A stretch of 64,000 bases of DNA from Lepidurus packardi (Eukaryota; Arthropoda; Branchiopoda; Notostraca; Triopsidae): the NCBI GenBank assembly GCA_023053545.1, contig JAKZAN010000006.1, forward strand, positions 3,167,001 to 3,231,000, read 5' to 3'. Below are positions 28,869 through 40,800 of this stretch, piece after piece. The translations under genes and the position numbers were made by a program. The first letter of the stretch is position 1, and each line of letters begins with the position of its first letter. Below the pieces are notes generated by a model that saw only the letters and a list, made by a program, of their open reading frames with translations, was not told the origin of the DNA and did not search any database.

Positions 28869-31064
28869 TAAGACTAGAAAATTATGCGCTTTTGAAGTTT
28901 GTTGCGGCTTGCATAGCAAATGGGAGAGCGCCGGAAACCCAAAGTTTCACGTGCAATCTTCTGCTCTCTCTCTCTCTGTTACCCTCACCTCCCTCTCTCA
29001 TCACAACCACAGAAAGTAGCGGTGTTATACAACCCCTGACAGAAATTGCGACTGCGAGACTTGGCAAAACATGAGGAACTTTTAGATTTGTTACCTAGAG
29101 CTCCGCCGTAATAATAGTGCTATCGCTGCCAAGAGGAGGGGTACAACTTTGGGGATTGTTTTCTATTGTTTTTTGTCTACACAAGTGCGTTCTGAAGAAA
29201 GGTACAAGTGAAACTTATCGCTTGGGAACACATTGCTATCGAAGATAAGTTAAGTCATTTGGTGTTGTGTGTCCAACGCTTATTATTGGGACTCGGGGAA
29301 CGCGTCGATGCGGATATTTCCCCTGTTTATTACCCACTCCAAGTAAAGCCATGGACCTCCACGTTGATCCATAGGCGCCAATAAAATCTTGCTTGGAACC
29401 ATTATCCCGTAAGCCAGGCTATGGCGCGTCCTCTTTGTAGTAAAAAAAAAAGAAGCGGTTTGCCTTGTAATGTGGTCTGTGGAATTTAGCCGCATGCGTA
29501 CTTTTCCTCGCCAACGATACAAGTTGCCTCTTGTCCGCTACTTTGCTCGTTAAGAACATTGCTGTTCCGTTCTGACACGAGGAATGCTGTAGTGTTGAAT
29601 TTGTCCCTTTTTATGCGAGCAAAAATATGTGCAAAAAGGAGTGTCCCCCAGCAGAACGTTTAAGAGAGCGTGAGAATGACGGGGTGACTCTCTAAATCCC
29701 AAGCCAAGAGGATATTCAAAGAGGTTCTTAACTAGTAATAGAATTGTCGTAAGCGATAGCGGACTCCCACTACGGAAGAATAAAAGGGAAACAGCGAGAG
29801 TTTTAAGAAGGTACGGCAGTATCAGCGGACCCTATGGTGCGAGAATCATTGGCGTTTCCCCATAAACTTTTTAACATCCTCCAGTCGCAGCCTCTTTTGC
29901 ACGTGTCTGCATTTGGCTGTGCTTTTGTCGTTTTTAACGTCTTTACCTGCCATTTTTTTCGTACGCGTTATTGCTATCGTCCATATCAGGGTTCTCTTGT
30001 GGGGATTTTGAAAACTTTTGATTGGTGGTACATATAGATATGCAAATGCGAGGCCTAGAAACTAATAAAGAGTTGCTCAAATTTGTCTTTCCCTTTTCTG
30101 GTGAAAAATGAAAGAATTATGGCTGGCATGAACTATCCCTGACTCTGTGGCAGTTGTAAGGTGCTTTTTCTTTTTATGACCAGTAACTTTTTGATAGAGA
30201 AGCCTGCAAGCTCTGTAATCAGGTGTAGATTTGCCTGTAAACATAGAAAAAGGTACGCGGAGGACAGCGCAGGCAAATCATAAAAGCAGAATCGGCTAGT
30301 TTTTACCCTTTTTATGGTTTGAGTTTATGTACGCCAATTATTGATCGAAAGGAAAAGCTGCCGGGCCTGCTAAACCTCGATTGCCAAGGGATGTTGAATT
30401 GAGCCATGATTGGAAAGAAAGAAAAAAAGTTGGACTCCAGGTCGTGTGAACGGCTCCAAAGTGGTTTGCGAACCGTCAATGAAAATAGAGGGTTATAATG
30501 GACCGCCAAGTTCTTTCTCAGCGGGGTTGGCAGGGCTTTTGCAGAGAGTTATGGATCAGGGCAATATATCATGGTCTTTGCCACATAGAGATCGGTAAGT
30601 TACGACTCGCAATCTTGTGGAGTAACATGAGCGAGCATCCTTGTGTTCCGTTTCTATCTCAATTAAGTTCATTAGTTATGCAGACAGTGCAGAGCGTCCA
30701 CTTGAAACATTGACTTCTCGAAAGAGGTCTAGGAGATCGGTTGCCGAAACACCGGACAATGGACACAAAGCTGTACATTTTAAATCAGTTTTGTAACTAA
30801 TAATACGAGTACATGCTAACACTTAGTTGTTAAAGGCAGTAAAATGTACGTATTTTCCTTTTAGAGCGTTGTTGTTAGAACAAAACTAATTTGCATTCCT
30901 GTCTTGTCTTTTGTTGCAGACTGCTTGGATAACTGGGTATCGTTTGTTGAAACAACTTTGCGCTGGCAGAGCAAGTGCAAGAATCATAAATAGAAGGAAC
31001 CCGTTAGCGAAAAAAAAACGACAATAAGGGAGAGAAAGTAAATAACTTTGCTACGGCAATTATT

Positions 31065-31101
31065 TATAAAAGAACGGGGCTGACCGGGTGTGGTCGTCAG
31101 T
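31065..31101 (+). promoter_or_regulatory. Candidate core promoter (TATA box + initiator)
   Basis: TATAAAAG begins at 31065 and an arthropod-type initiator, TCAGTC, has its presumed +1 A at 31099. The TATA start is therefore at about -34, close to the usual -31. A DPE-like GGTCGT sits at 31131, but its offset (+33 rather than +28) is wrong for a classical DPE. The nearest downstream gene is the Ig-superfamily gene whose first recognised coding exon starts 531 nt later. With no strong 5' donor between, an unspliced leader is the simplest model. The assignment is inferred from motifs and position only. Confidence 0.45.
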
Positions 31102-31149
31102 CTATAGCGGCAGCACTGTTATCCGATTCGGGTCGTTTTTTTCCCCGAT

Positions 31150-31233
31150 ATGGACGAGCTAGTCCAGCTTTGTCCGTCAGCGCAACGACGTCACCGTAGG
31201 GCATACCAGGAACAAAAATTCTCTAAAGAATAA
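31150..31233 (+). other. Upstream ORF 1 in the inferred leader (27 codons)
   Basis: This is the first ATG downstream of the inferred start site. It opens a 27-codon frame ending in TAA at 31231-31233. It would reduce scanning to the main start if the leader is unspliced. A GT at 31195 and the acceptor-like TTCCAG at 31521-31526 could remove part of the leader, so the uORF may be altered in the mature mRNA. Confidence 0.35.
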
Positions 31234-31564
31234 AATCTGACCCAGGACAGGGCTGATTTTTGCTGGATCATTGCGTTAAACGAAATTGGAGCAAGGCTGC
31301 CTTTTAGAACAATCCCGTCAAAATTGTCGATTAGAGTGAAGCGGACAACAAAACACGACACCACAGTTTGGGAGAAGAACTGAACTGGCGTTTTCATTCC
31401 TTTGGAGCGCACTTTGGGCAAATCAGAAAAAAACTAAATAAGCTCAGCTAAAGCTTGAGAGTCCAAGGATCTTATTCCCCCCCCTCCCTTCATTTTTCGT
31501 TTTATTTTATCGCTCTGTTTTTCCAGCGCGCTTCCCATCGTGGAACTTGTGCAACCTGGCGTCG

Positions 31565-31633
31565 ATGAAACTGTTAGTGACAACGTTTTTGCTTTGGACG
31601 CAGTTATTGACGTCTGTGCTGCAGCCAGTATGA
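31565..31633 (+). other. Upstream ORF 2 overlapping the main start (22 codons)
   Basis: ATG at 31565 opens a 22-codon frame that stops with TGA at 31631-31633. The main ATG is at 31630-31632, so stop and start overlap as ATGA. The predicted peptide begins MKLLVTTFLLW and is hydrophobic like a signal sequence, but its frame differs from the main protein. The arrangement could restrain translation of the receptor or allow termination-reinitiation. Function is inference. Confidence 0.45.
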
Positions 31634-31879
31634 GTGAAATAGCACCAGTCAAAGCCAGGGTTGCTTTTTGGACCAAATTTCTTGAATCGACCGCCAACCG
31701 GACCGAGCACGGCTGCCATTATCCTGTCGATATCAGAAGGAAGTGCTGCAGCGATAAGCGTTATGCAGGCCGCAGTTCCAAGTTCTTTGTGTGGTCGCTA
31801 TTCCTGATCCTGGCTTCGGCTCTTACCTGCAACCCTGCAGCAGCGGATGGACCGGCTATCCCCGAGGACGACGAAGAAG
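31630..31879 (+). CDS. Coding exon 1: N-terminus and signal segment
   Basis: Residues 1-83 plus the first base of codon 84 (intron phase 1). Start chosen: ATG at 31630, the only ATG in this frame between the acceptor-like TTCCAG at 31521-31526 and the hydrophobic segment; the open frame upstream of it begins at non-ATG codons. The hydrophobic stretch [17 protein letters not shown] (51-67) followed by NPAAADG looks like a signal peptide with a possible cut near residue 72. The preceding 50-residue polar, Cys/Arg-containing stretch is unusually long for an n-region. A type II anchor or a different start through an unseen upstream exon is possible. The C-terminal end is acidic (PEDDEE). The donor is GTGAGG. 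Confidence 0.7.
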
Positions 31880-34800
31880 GTGAGGCGCGCGTTTCTTATT
31901 TCTCTTCTTTTTTTCCTGTACGTCTGAGTGTGCTTAATGAGATGCCAGGGCAGTCCACCAACAACCTAAGTGGTTGAAGTCTGGACAGGTGCAACAAGCC
32001 TTTGTTATGGATTATCCTACGACCTTACGGTATTAATTGGGATGAGATAATGGAGTTGTTCACTGCCACTTGTGGAGACATGGGCCATTTACACTTCTTT
32101 TGTACGACAGGAGTTCTTTCTGACACGTACACTACTCGAAAAAGTACTTGGCGTTTCTTTTGCTTAGGGGTTGAATGGGTACTATACGGTAAGTTTCTCT
32201 GCCATTTAGGTTTGGAGCCAGACTAAGCGACATGTTTAGGCTTTTATGCTTTCAAAAGAACCAAGCCCTTGTACTATGGTTTTTAAGTCATTAGTGTTAC
32301 AGCTAAGAAATTGTTTTTTTATGTGGATGGGACGCTGTGTTTTGTCTCAAGAATTCAATTCTTGCTAGTGTGTCTCCCAAGTTCAGCAAAACCTAGGGGG
32401 TCACGACGTAAAAGTTTACTAATGGCTTTTTTTTTTCTTTTTGCTAACTGCTGCTGCTCCCAGTACTAAAAGGGAAGAACCGATTTGTCTAGCATAAAAG
32501 TAGAAGGATGTCTGTTGAATAATATAGATAAAAGAAAAAAAAAAGAAAAGAGCAAAGGTAAAGGGTATTGGCCGTGAGATCATTTACCGGTTATCAATGG
32601 ACTGCCGGCACTCGAGTTTTTTTGTCTTAGTTTGGTACCAGGCGAATTGGGACGCCCCTTTTCAGACATTCCTTGATGTTTTTTTTTCTTTTTTTGCTGA
32701 GATACTGTTGGTGGGCCAGAACGTGTGGGTAATGTGTCCTAGCGTCATTGTTGACCCTATTATCATCAATGATGCTATGGAGACTGGCGTCTTCTTAAGA
32801 TGATTGAATGTCCGTGATAAGAGAACCATTCTCGTCTTGACCGTCACTTAAGCTGTGGAGCTTGAATGGTGTGCTCTGGTTCACACGGTAAAAAGTAGAG
32901 TGCGAATTGGTGATTTGATCACCGGTTCAGTCCACCTACCCAATTTGGGAAGCTGTGTCCCTAGGTCTTTTTAACAGTCTACGCTTCATATAAACCATGA
33001 ATAGATAGATTTTTTTTAAATATTGTGTTGGGATAGGAGGGGAAGGCTCGATGAGCAAAAAAGACGAAAACCCCTCGAAAGACGCTCCCCCTGAGGTTCT
33101 TTTAAGAGAATGGCGCTGGAAAGTATCAAAGTATTAGTATTGAAAAGAGTTGCTGACCAAATGGTTCCGGCTATAGTATAAGGTCTCTCTCGCTCTGCTA
33201 GCACCAGTGTGGATCTTTCAGCGCTCTCATTCTTCAAGAGCAGAACACTCTTGAAGAAAGAGAGCGGGTCAATCGTAAACAAGACGGAATTGCCTAGAAC
33301 AGGCCTAGCATTCATACGTAAAAAGGTTTTCTTTTGTTGTGTTGTTTGTGCCCTAGTTGGTTTCTTTTTATTCCCAGAAAAAAAAGAAGACCGCGGGAAT
33401 AAGGTGTGGCAGACGCATTGTTGCGTATAAGAGAAGACGGAGAGTGAGGCAGACGCTAAAGCATGTTGCCTGGCAATGTAGCGAGAGCTTCGTTTTTGTC
33501 CCCCCTTCCTCCAAATGCAGATATATCGACATGGCTCTATATACTATACGTATAGTGCCCGGACACTATTGTTATATACCTTCAGTATAAAACAAGACGG
33601 TAATACTCGCTTGGACGGATCGAGTAAAGCCTTTTTCGTTGTAGTCGTGGCTTACAGTCATACGGGGAAACCTCTCTCCTGCTGACGCTACTTACGTTGG
33701 CACTCTCGCTCAGCGTAGTTTTGGCGGAAAAGAAGTGCGAGCCTTATTTTTTCTTTCATCCCAATTTTGTTTTGTGAGTAGTTAATGCGTGCACCTATTT
33801 TACGCCTAACTGAAAGCAGTTTAGGATGGCTAACGCCTTTCAAATTACAATTAGTGTTTTTTTTAAAACAGATTTTTGATCAAGTTAGAAGGCAATAGGT
33901 AAATCTAGCGCAATTCGATCTATTGTGGGGGGTGGAAGACAGGAATGTTAAGTACAAGTGAAGGAAGGTAAAAGGGGTGGGAGAGGCGGAAGTTAGTGTC
34001 GCTGATAATAGCCCAAAGCACGAGGCTTTGGGGGGAGGTTTGGGCGGGGAAAAGGAGGAAACTTGATGAGAAGTAATGAAAGTCTATATTGAATGTCGCG
34101 TGAGCTCGAAGGGACCGGTCGTCCCTTTCATTAGGAGCGTCCTTTGCTACTGTTATTTTTGCGCCCAACGGTAGCTCGAGCTGCAAAGGAAGTCTCATTA
34201 CCTATTTAATATGGCGATAAGACTGGGATCTATGTTCTGTGATGTCTAGGGAGGAAACGTCGGATTCGCAAGTCCCCGTATTAAAAGTCCTAGAAACTTG
34301 TGGTTATAGTATGCTTATAGGAGATATATTAGACTTGCTCTCGGCTTTTGTTCCTCTCTTCTTCCAATATGCTTCTTATCTTATAAATATTAGTGGATGG
34401 CGAGCGTTTCATCATGTCCACGGACCTCGGAGTATGATAAGAGGAACCAGCTTGTATTACGGGGTCGTCATGATTCTCTGATATGTTTCCTCAGTCTCCA
34501 GTTTTTCGGGAGAACTCGCAGAGCCATACGTTTTTGGGGGCGGATTTTTCTGGAGCAAAGTTCTGCAAGGTTACAAATGCTGTTATATGGATTAATGTAT
34601 TCCGAACCTTTGATTAGTGTATGCCGGTGTGCAGTTTGGTCTTGTATTCAATCGTACTCTAGGGTATGCCAATTTATACAATGTATTGTGGTTGTCTTTC
34701 CAGGAAAGCGAGTGGTCAGCTTAAACGAATGTCTGATGCTCATATAAATCATGCAACTAGGGGACTAGATCTTTTCTTTTTAGCTTAGTTTTATTTCTTT

Positions 34801-37800
34801 GGCAGTTTGTCCTAGGGCGTGAACAGTAAATAAAAATTAATCTTCCGCCAGTCGTAGAGAAGTCGAGCAGTCATTGCTTTCCTAAGCAATAAACTTTTTG
34901 TCTTTCTTTTCTTTTGTTATAGCTGCCGAAAATTGAAGCTAAACTTCCTGCTGCTATAGCTCAAGTTGAGCTTCGCCTTTTTATTTCTCCTTTCGAAGCA
35001 CAGAATCGTTTCCTCAAGAATTATTGTGTCTCTAAAGAACACTTCTCAATTGGGACTCTTACGACAGCTTCTAGCGAAGATGATTAATATGAAAAACTGT
35101 CGGATTGGCACAGTTTTCTCACATGTCGCTTAATTTATACCCTAAGCCTTTTCCCTTGTATACCTTGAAATTTTTATTCGAGTGTAACGTTTCTTTGCTT
35201 GGAACGTTACATTCTTTGCTTTTCTTTCTTTGCTCAGGTCAAGTCTAATTTTATAAAAGAAGAAACGTTAACTGGTGCTTAACTTGGCTTCATTCTAAAG
35301 TCATGTACTCCGAACTCCCTTCCAAGATACCGCTTTTTGTACTTATGTATGCTATCTACTTCTATCCTCTCGCTTCAGCAACTATCGTATATGCGAACCC
35401 CAAGATAGAACCGTAAGTCTTACTTAAAAGCAGTTCACGACTACCAAGTTCCCGTCCTGTGGGAAGCTGGAAAGTACTAGTGGCGTTCTTCTTCGTTCAA
35501 AGTTTTCGAATTCTCTCACTTTTGTTTGCCTGTAGACATACATGTACATATAATTCTTTGCTGTATCAGGGAGCAATTCGGGATAAAGCTTTCTTGCCAG
35601 TCCCCACAGAGGCCAAAACGTAAATAAATTAACAGAAACTCGAGCAAGGATTGCTTCCAAGTTTGCACTCGCCATCGCTGTAAGGGAATGGAGTGTATTA
35701 CTGAACTACGGCGGAAAATCTTGCTTATAAATGGGACGTTAGTGATATTTAATAGAACTTTCTAGTTTGCTTACATTACGTTGCGCTGTCACATGTAGAC
35801 GCTTGAGTCTGTTCATACCCCAATATTTGATTCCAAGCCGTGGAAAAGTTAGCTATGAAAGGCGTTGCTTCTTTCGAAGTTCGCATCCAAACTTGAAGTA
35901 TAAGCTTTTTTCCTAGCTGGAGTCAGTTTTTTTTCATTTGATTTCCCCCTTCTTCCAACTCTTGCACTCGCAACTTTTTGAATGCAATATTAGCTCCCAG
36001 TAGGCTGGTTCAAACTTTTGAGGCTTGATAGAAAAAAAGTTTAAACGCAATGACGTTACGCTCTAATTGGATTCTGAACGAGTTTCGAAGTTAAAAACGG
36101 TTTGTAAATGGCGTGAAGCGAGACTGTTGCGCCAGGTTCCATTCTAAATGTAAACGTATGCATATGTCAGTCGCGCTTCTATTCAAAAATATTTTTTTAA
36201 AAAGGAAACAAAACTAAAGAACATGTAATTTGGATTCAGTGGAATGCGCGGTAGCTGGAGTGAGCGACCACTTGGCCATCGTTTTTCTTGGGGAAAAGGG
36301 AGCCACTTAAGCGAACGCGTAATTCCACCACCAGAGCATTATTCCGAGTTTCTAGCTCAGGCAGCAAGCATTCTTGTCTCTTTTTCTTACCCCAAATGGG
36401 ACTTGAAGGGTAATTGCGCCCGAGAATTGCATTTAGGGAAAAGAGCTTTTAAGAAAAAGAAAAAAAAATCAAGTATAAGTGATCCTGCATACATTCCTTA
36501 TTTCAGCTCCGTAAAGAGTTTTTTTTTAAACCTTTTAAGCACACGTACAAATATACTTCCGGAAAGTGGAGCTGTAAGTTTGTGATTAATTACCTGAAGC
36601 ACCCACAACTAAAAGACAGCAACACTCCATTTGTCGCTGTCTCAAGAATCTCCAGACATCTTTGTCTTTCACGCCGCTATCGCCTGTCATGGTCATTTTT
36701 TGCGGTTTTCTTGATATATTGGAAAGTATATGCCATACCCCAAAAAAACGTAAAACATTTGGAGGCATTCTAGTAAGTAGAAATATATCTTACAAGCTGG
36801 CGCTAGCGCTAACCACAGAACCGTTTAAGCAACCTTGCTATTCCCTGAGGGAAAATTGCGTTTTGTTGTGGACTGCAGTTTTGTATGCCAGTAAAGAAAT
36901 CGTAGAATGCGGTAAAATTGGAAAACTGCAACATGGAGGTAATATTTGAAGGCAATTCACTGCTGAAACTTGTAATCTTAATAAAGTAAAATTTACTAAA
37001 CAGCATTATAATAAGATAATTGTAATATATTTACGTGATTTATCATTAATTTACGCATTTTTTCCCCAGTATGGTAGTATATCGCTGGATATGCAAACAT
37101 TTGTCATGTATAATGCAGCAAAAGGGGGAAAAATGGCGTGGTTCAAGTTCTGAACCATTTACGAATGTCTCCTTGAATGGATTGCAGTACAATCAGGCCG
37201 CGAACGTTCGCTACGCCCTCGGGACAGGTCGGAAATAAGTAGCGTTCAGTTTTGGGGGGAAAACGTCAAAGGGAGGAGGGGTAGTAGTTTTTTGAAAATG
37301 GAGTTTGGGCATAGAAGATGTGTGTTGTCGATCTTGTTTTGCGTCTGTTTTCACCCATTCATGTCATGTTTATTGTCTCGACTTCCGAACTCGGTGCGGG
37401 GAAGACCGAGGTTGTACTAACTCCCGCCGCTGCCAATCGCTCACGTTCATGCATTTTGCATGAAATGCAGTTTGCTAGCCAAGAAAGCGTTGCGGGTCTT
37501 CGACAAGTCCGCGCTTATAAGCACCCACCGCCTTTCACTTTACTGTTTGGTATATTATACTATTATTGGAAGATGCTGATTGTTGGGCGAAGTTGGCCGC
37601 TTCAACTAATTGCCATGGCTTTAGGAGTTCTGCTCTTGGAATGGTGGTCATTTATCGCTCCCATAGAATTGTCATAACTTGCAAACTACGCGAGAGAAAG
37701 CAAAAAAGGGGGTTGGGGAGGGGTTTCGGTACATGTACGTGTAATTGGCAAATGCAAACATACTGAACGCAAGAAGCCTCGGATACAAAGGTTTGGCTTA

Positions 37801-40800
37801 GCGCTTGGATTGCCAAACGCGAATAATTCAAAGCTTGCCTTAATTACCTGTTTGCTTAGTTAGTGTTAGGGAAATCGGTGTTGCTTCTGGGGGTACGGCG
37901 TATGCAGCACCATGTTTGGCCGATTGTTAGGGAGAAGATTGTTTAGGGGGGTTGCAGATCATTATTATCCAGACGTAATCACACTGGGATTAGCCAATGG
38001 TTTCCGTAGGTTACCTACTAACTGAATTAGTGAGTTGAATGCGTACCTTTTAGGTAGCTAATCTAGAGCTCGGTTTCGCTTGTATTGATTTATAAGGGAA
38101 GTTCACACGCGGGACCGATAGTTTTTTTTTCTTTTTTTGTTATGTCCCTAAAAACTTGTCTTTTAGTGTCACACTTCATCGAGCGTTCTCAGGGGCGAAA
38201 TGTAGGTGTTCATAAGAGAAAAAAGAAGAAGGGTGTGTATGAATTGTTGTCTTCAGATGTGTTGATCATGGCTGCCGCCTCGGGTCAGTCTTAGAGGAGG
38301 TTCTTCTGGAATACAAGTGCGTTGGAGGGTTTTATATGCATCTTTTATGAATGGACGGCGCACAAGAAAGGTTCCAACTGGCGTGCCTCATAAAAATGTT
38401 GGAAGGTGTAGTTTGGGGATTTTCACACCTAATCGTACCTTTCCAGAAATGGTACCGAGAAAGCGTGAGGAAATCATTGATGACAAGAGTTTCGCACCTT
38501 TTCTTTATTACACTTTGAGATGCGAAGAGTAAAGCTCGAACGATAACGTTGAAAGGCGTAAATTAAGATTTTATGTTTCTTTTCCATGGATTATGACCTT
38601 TGGTACAGCAGACACCTTAACTGTAGGACATTTTTCTTTCTGATGCTTACGACTTGTTCGAGGTTAGAATCATGCGCTTAAAATGCTAAATGCTTTTAAA
38701 CAAGATTTGTTTCATTCCGTAATTTTTGAATTATTTTTTTTGGGGGGGGGGTGGCACGTGGCTTTACAGTGACACGCAGTAGCAGGGGCAAGTCTCAACG
38801 ATGATCGTTTCGTTTATTTTATTTTATGCTATTTGAATGCGTGTCTTCCATTATTTACCGCCCCCCTTTTTTAATGCGAAAATTCATAAAGAACAAGAAA
38901 AGGACCACGTCTAAAGGGATGTTCGACCTCGGCAGGCACTCGACAGCATCGATGTCGACGAGCGGGGAAAAGGCCTTTTGTTAGTGGTTTCTAATGGGTT
39001 TGACTCCCATGAGCGTCATTGCCTGTTTCTCTGTATAAACTGTCCATGTTGATTAAAACCTGCCTCCAACACAATCTTGATTCCTATCTGGAGCTGGAAC
39101 GGCCTAGCCGGGGCCTGGAATGGCTGCAGGGCTCCTAAATGTCAAGAAGACAAGTTGAAAGCATTCATCTATACTGTAGCTTTCTTGTTTAAATAAAAAT
39201 TCGTGCATTATTGAAGATGGAAAAGACACGAAGAGACAACGACTTCGCGTCCTACTAGCTGTAAGAACACCAATTCTGAGACATCTGGGAAGGAAACAAG
39301 TCCGTGGAAATCATGACGACCCATCTCAATAGCACGACAGTTGAACTTTAGGCCAAATCTTGTGCGAACCAACCACGATAGGAAAACGAGAGAAAAAAAC
39401 AATGCCGGAGCCGAGACAAAATACCCGTCTCTTATACATTTCTTATACATTTACCATCTCTTATACATTTTAAACTCGTTTTTTTTAACGAATTAACTAG
39501 ATACCAGAGTAAGTAAATCCCCTGGTAAATGTAATAATGGTAACCGTGCTTTTTGTCGCCTCGTTTTAAACTCGCGTTGGAAGGGACTTTTTTCTCTCTA
39601 ATTGGGATAAGTATTTACAAAGATGGAACCAGACAAGTGTTTTAGGGTTCCTATTATGGCTTGCCATTAATTATTTATACAATGGGCAGTGAGGGTTAAG
39701 TTTTTTGGGGGAAAGAGTGGAATGAAAACTGGGTCATTGTTTTAGTGTCTCTTTATATTATATTCCCCTATGTCCGCGTTGTTATACGATGTGCATCACG
39801 ATGTAAGTTTATGGGGGCGAATGCTCTATGCATGGGACTATAGCTTTTCTATACCTTTTGGCTTATAAGTCATCGGATCGGAAGTTGAGACGAAGTAGCG
39901 TGCCGCAACGTAGGGAAGCTTATTGATTGTACCGCAGCGGGTTGCCCCGATATACTAGCACGTATTGAACACGTCCTCTGGAGCCTTGTCTTTGCCCCCC
40001 TCCCCCCTTTTTTTCGTGGGGTGAGGGAGGTGGAGATAAACCTATTTCTTTTTATTCTGACTGCAAGATGGTAAATATGTATGCCGTTTAGGGAAATTTC
40101 TGAGATCATTTACCACCGTTCGAGAAATGTTGTTAGGAACAGGTTGTCTGTCAACCAACCAGGCTATACTACGTACTAGAACCATGCAGCCTATTCAACA
40201 TTCCGTGCATCACAAGGCCAGCTTGTCAGAATTCTTATCATTTTTGAAATGGCAACCTCTTCCTGGTCTTACGTGTATGTATGGTCTTAGATATAGTTAT
40301 GGACGTACAGGACGTGGAATGTAGTCCAGTTTCTTGTTTTTTTTTTTTAATTTCTAACTCTTCAACGTTATCCTATTCAGGATCGTCCTTTTATAGCATT
40401 CTCTACAACTAACAGACAATCTTTATACAGTAGGCGCCGTTTATTGTGATCACCGTTGTTAGAGTCAGCCGCATTAAAGATTCACATTTTGGAGGACGTA
40501 TTATGATAATCGCGTTATTAGAAACAGCCGCTTAGTAAAATCAGTATTCACTTGACAGATATGATAGCAATAGCGGCATCTACTATGTTTATTTATATAC
40601 AGTATGCGCCGCAAATAAGGATCACGTTTGTCCAGTCAATTTTGGTTCTTATAACCGAAAACCTTATAACTGAAGATCGGAAATATGTGTAGATATAGCT
40701 GACAAATCTTTCAAATTTAACTTGTGGTAAGTTTCAATGAGCCGCAACTTCTCTTTTACATTTAAGTCAACTCTTTCGTATTCGTCTTCATTCTTATGTA

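Larger units (their letters stand above)
24094..31064. other. Upstream non-coding region, part 2 (no gene seen)
   Basis: No supported coding exon is present. Contents are a (TA)n stretch near 24257, a 16-17 bp tandem duplication at 24590-24623, CT-rich tracts, and a 26-G run at 28843-28868. The segment lies directly 5' of the inferred promoter of the Ig gene and is the natural place to look for its enhancers. I cannot point to a specific binding site. Confidence 0.55.

Noticed and set aside
39427-39445. Similarity to the Tn5 mosaic end (library adapter contamination)
   Set aside because: Only part of the 19-mer matches and the same string recurs as a local tandem repeat, so it is native sequence.
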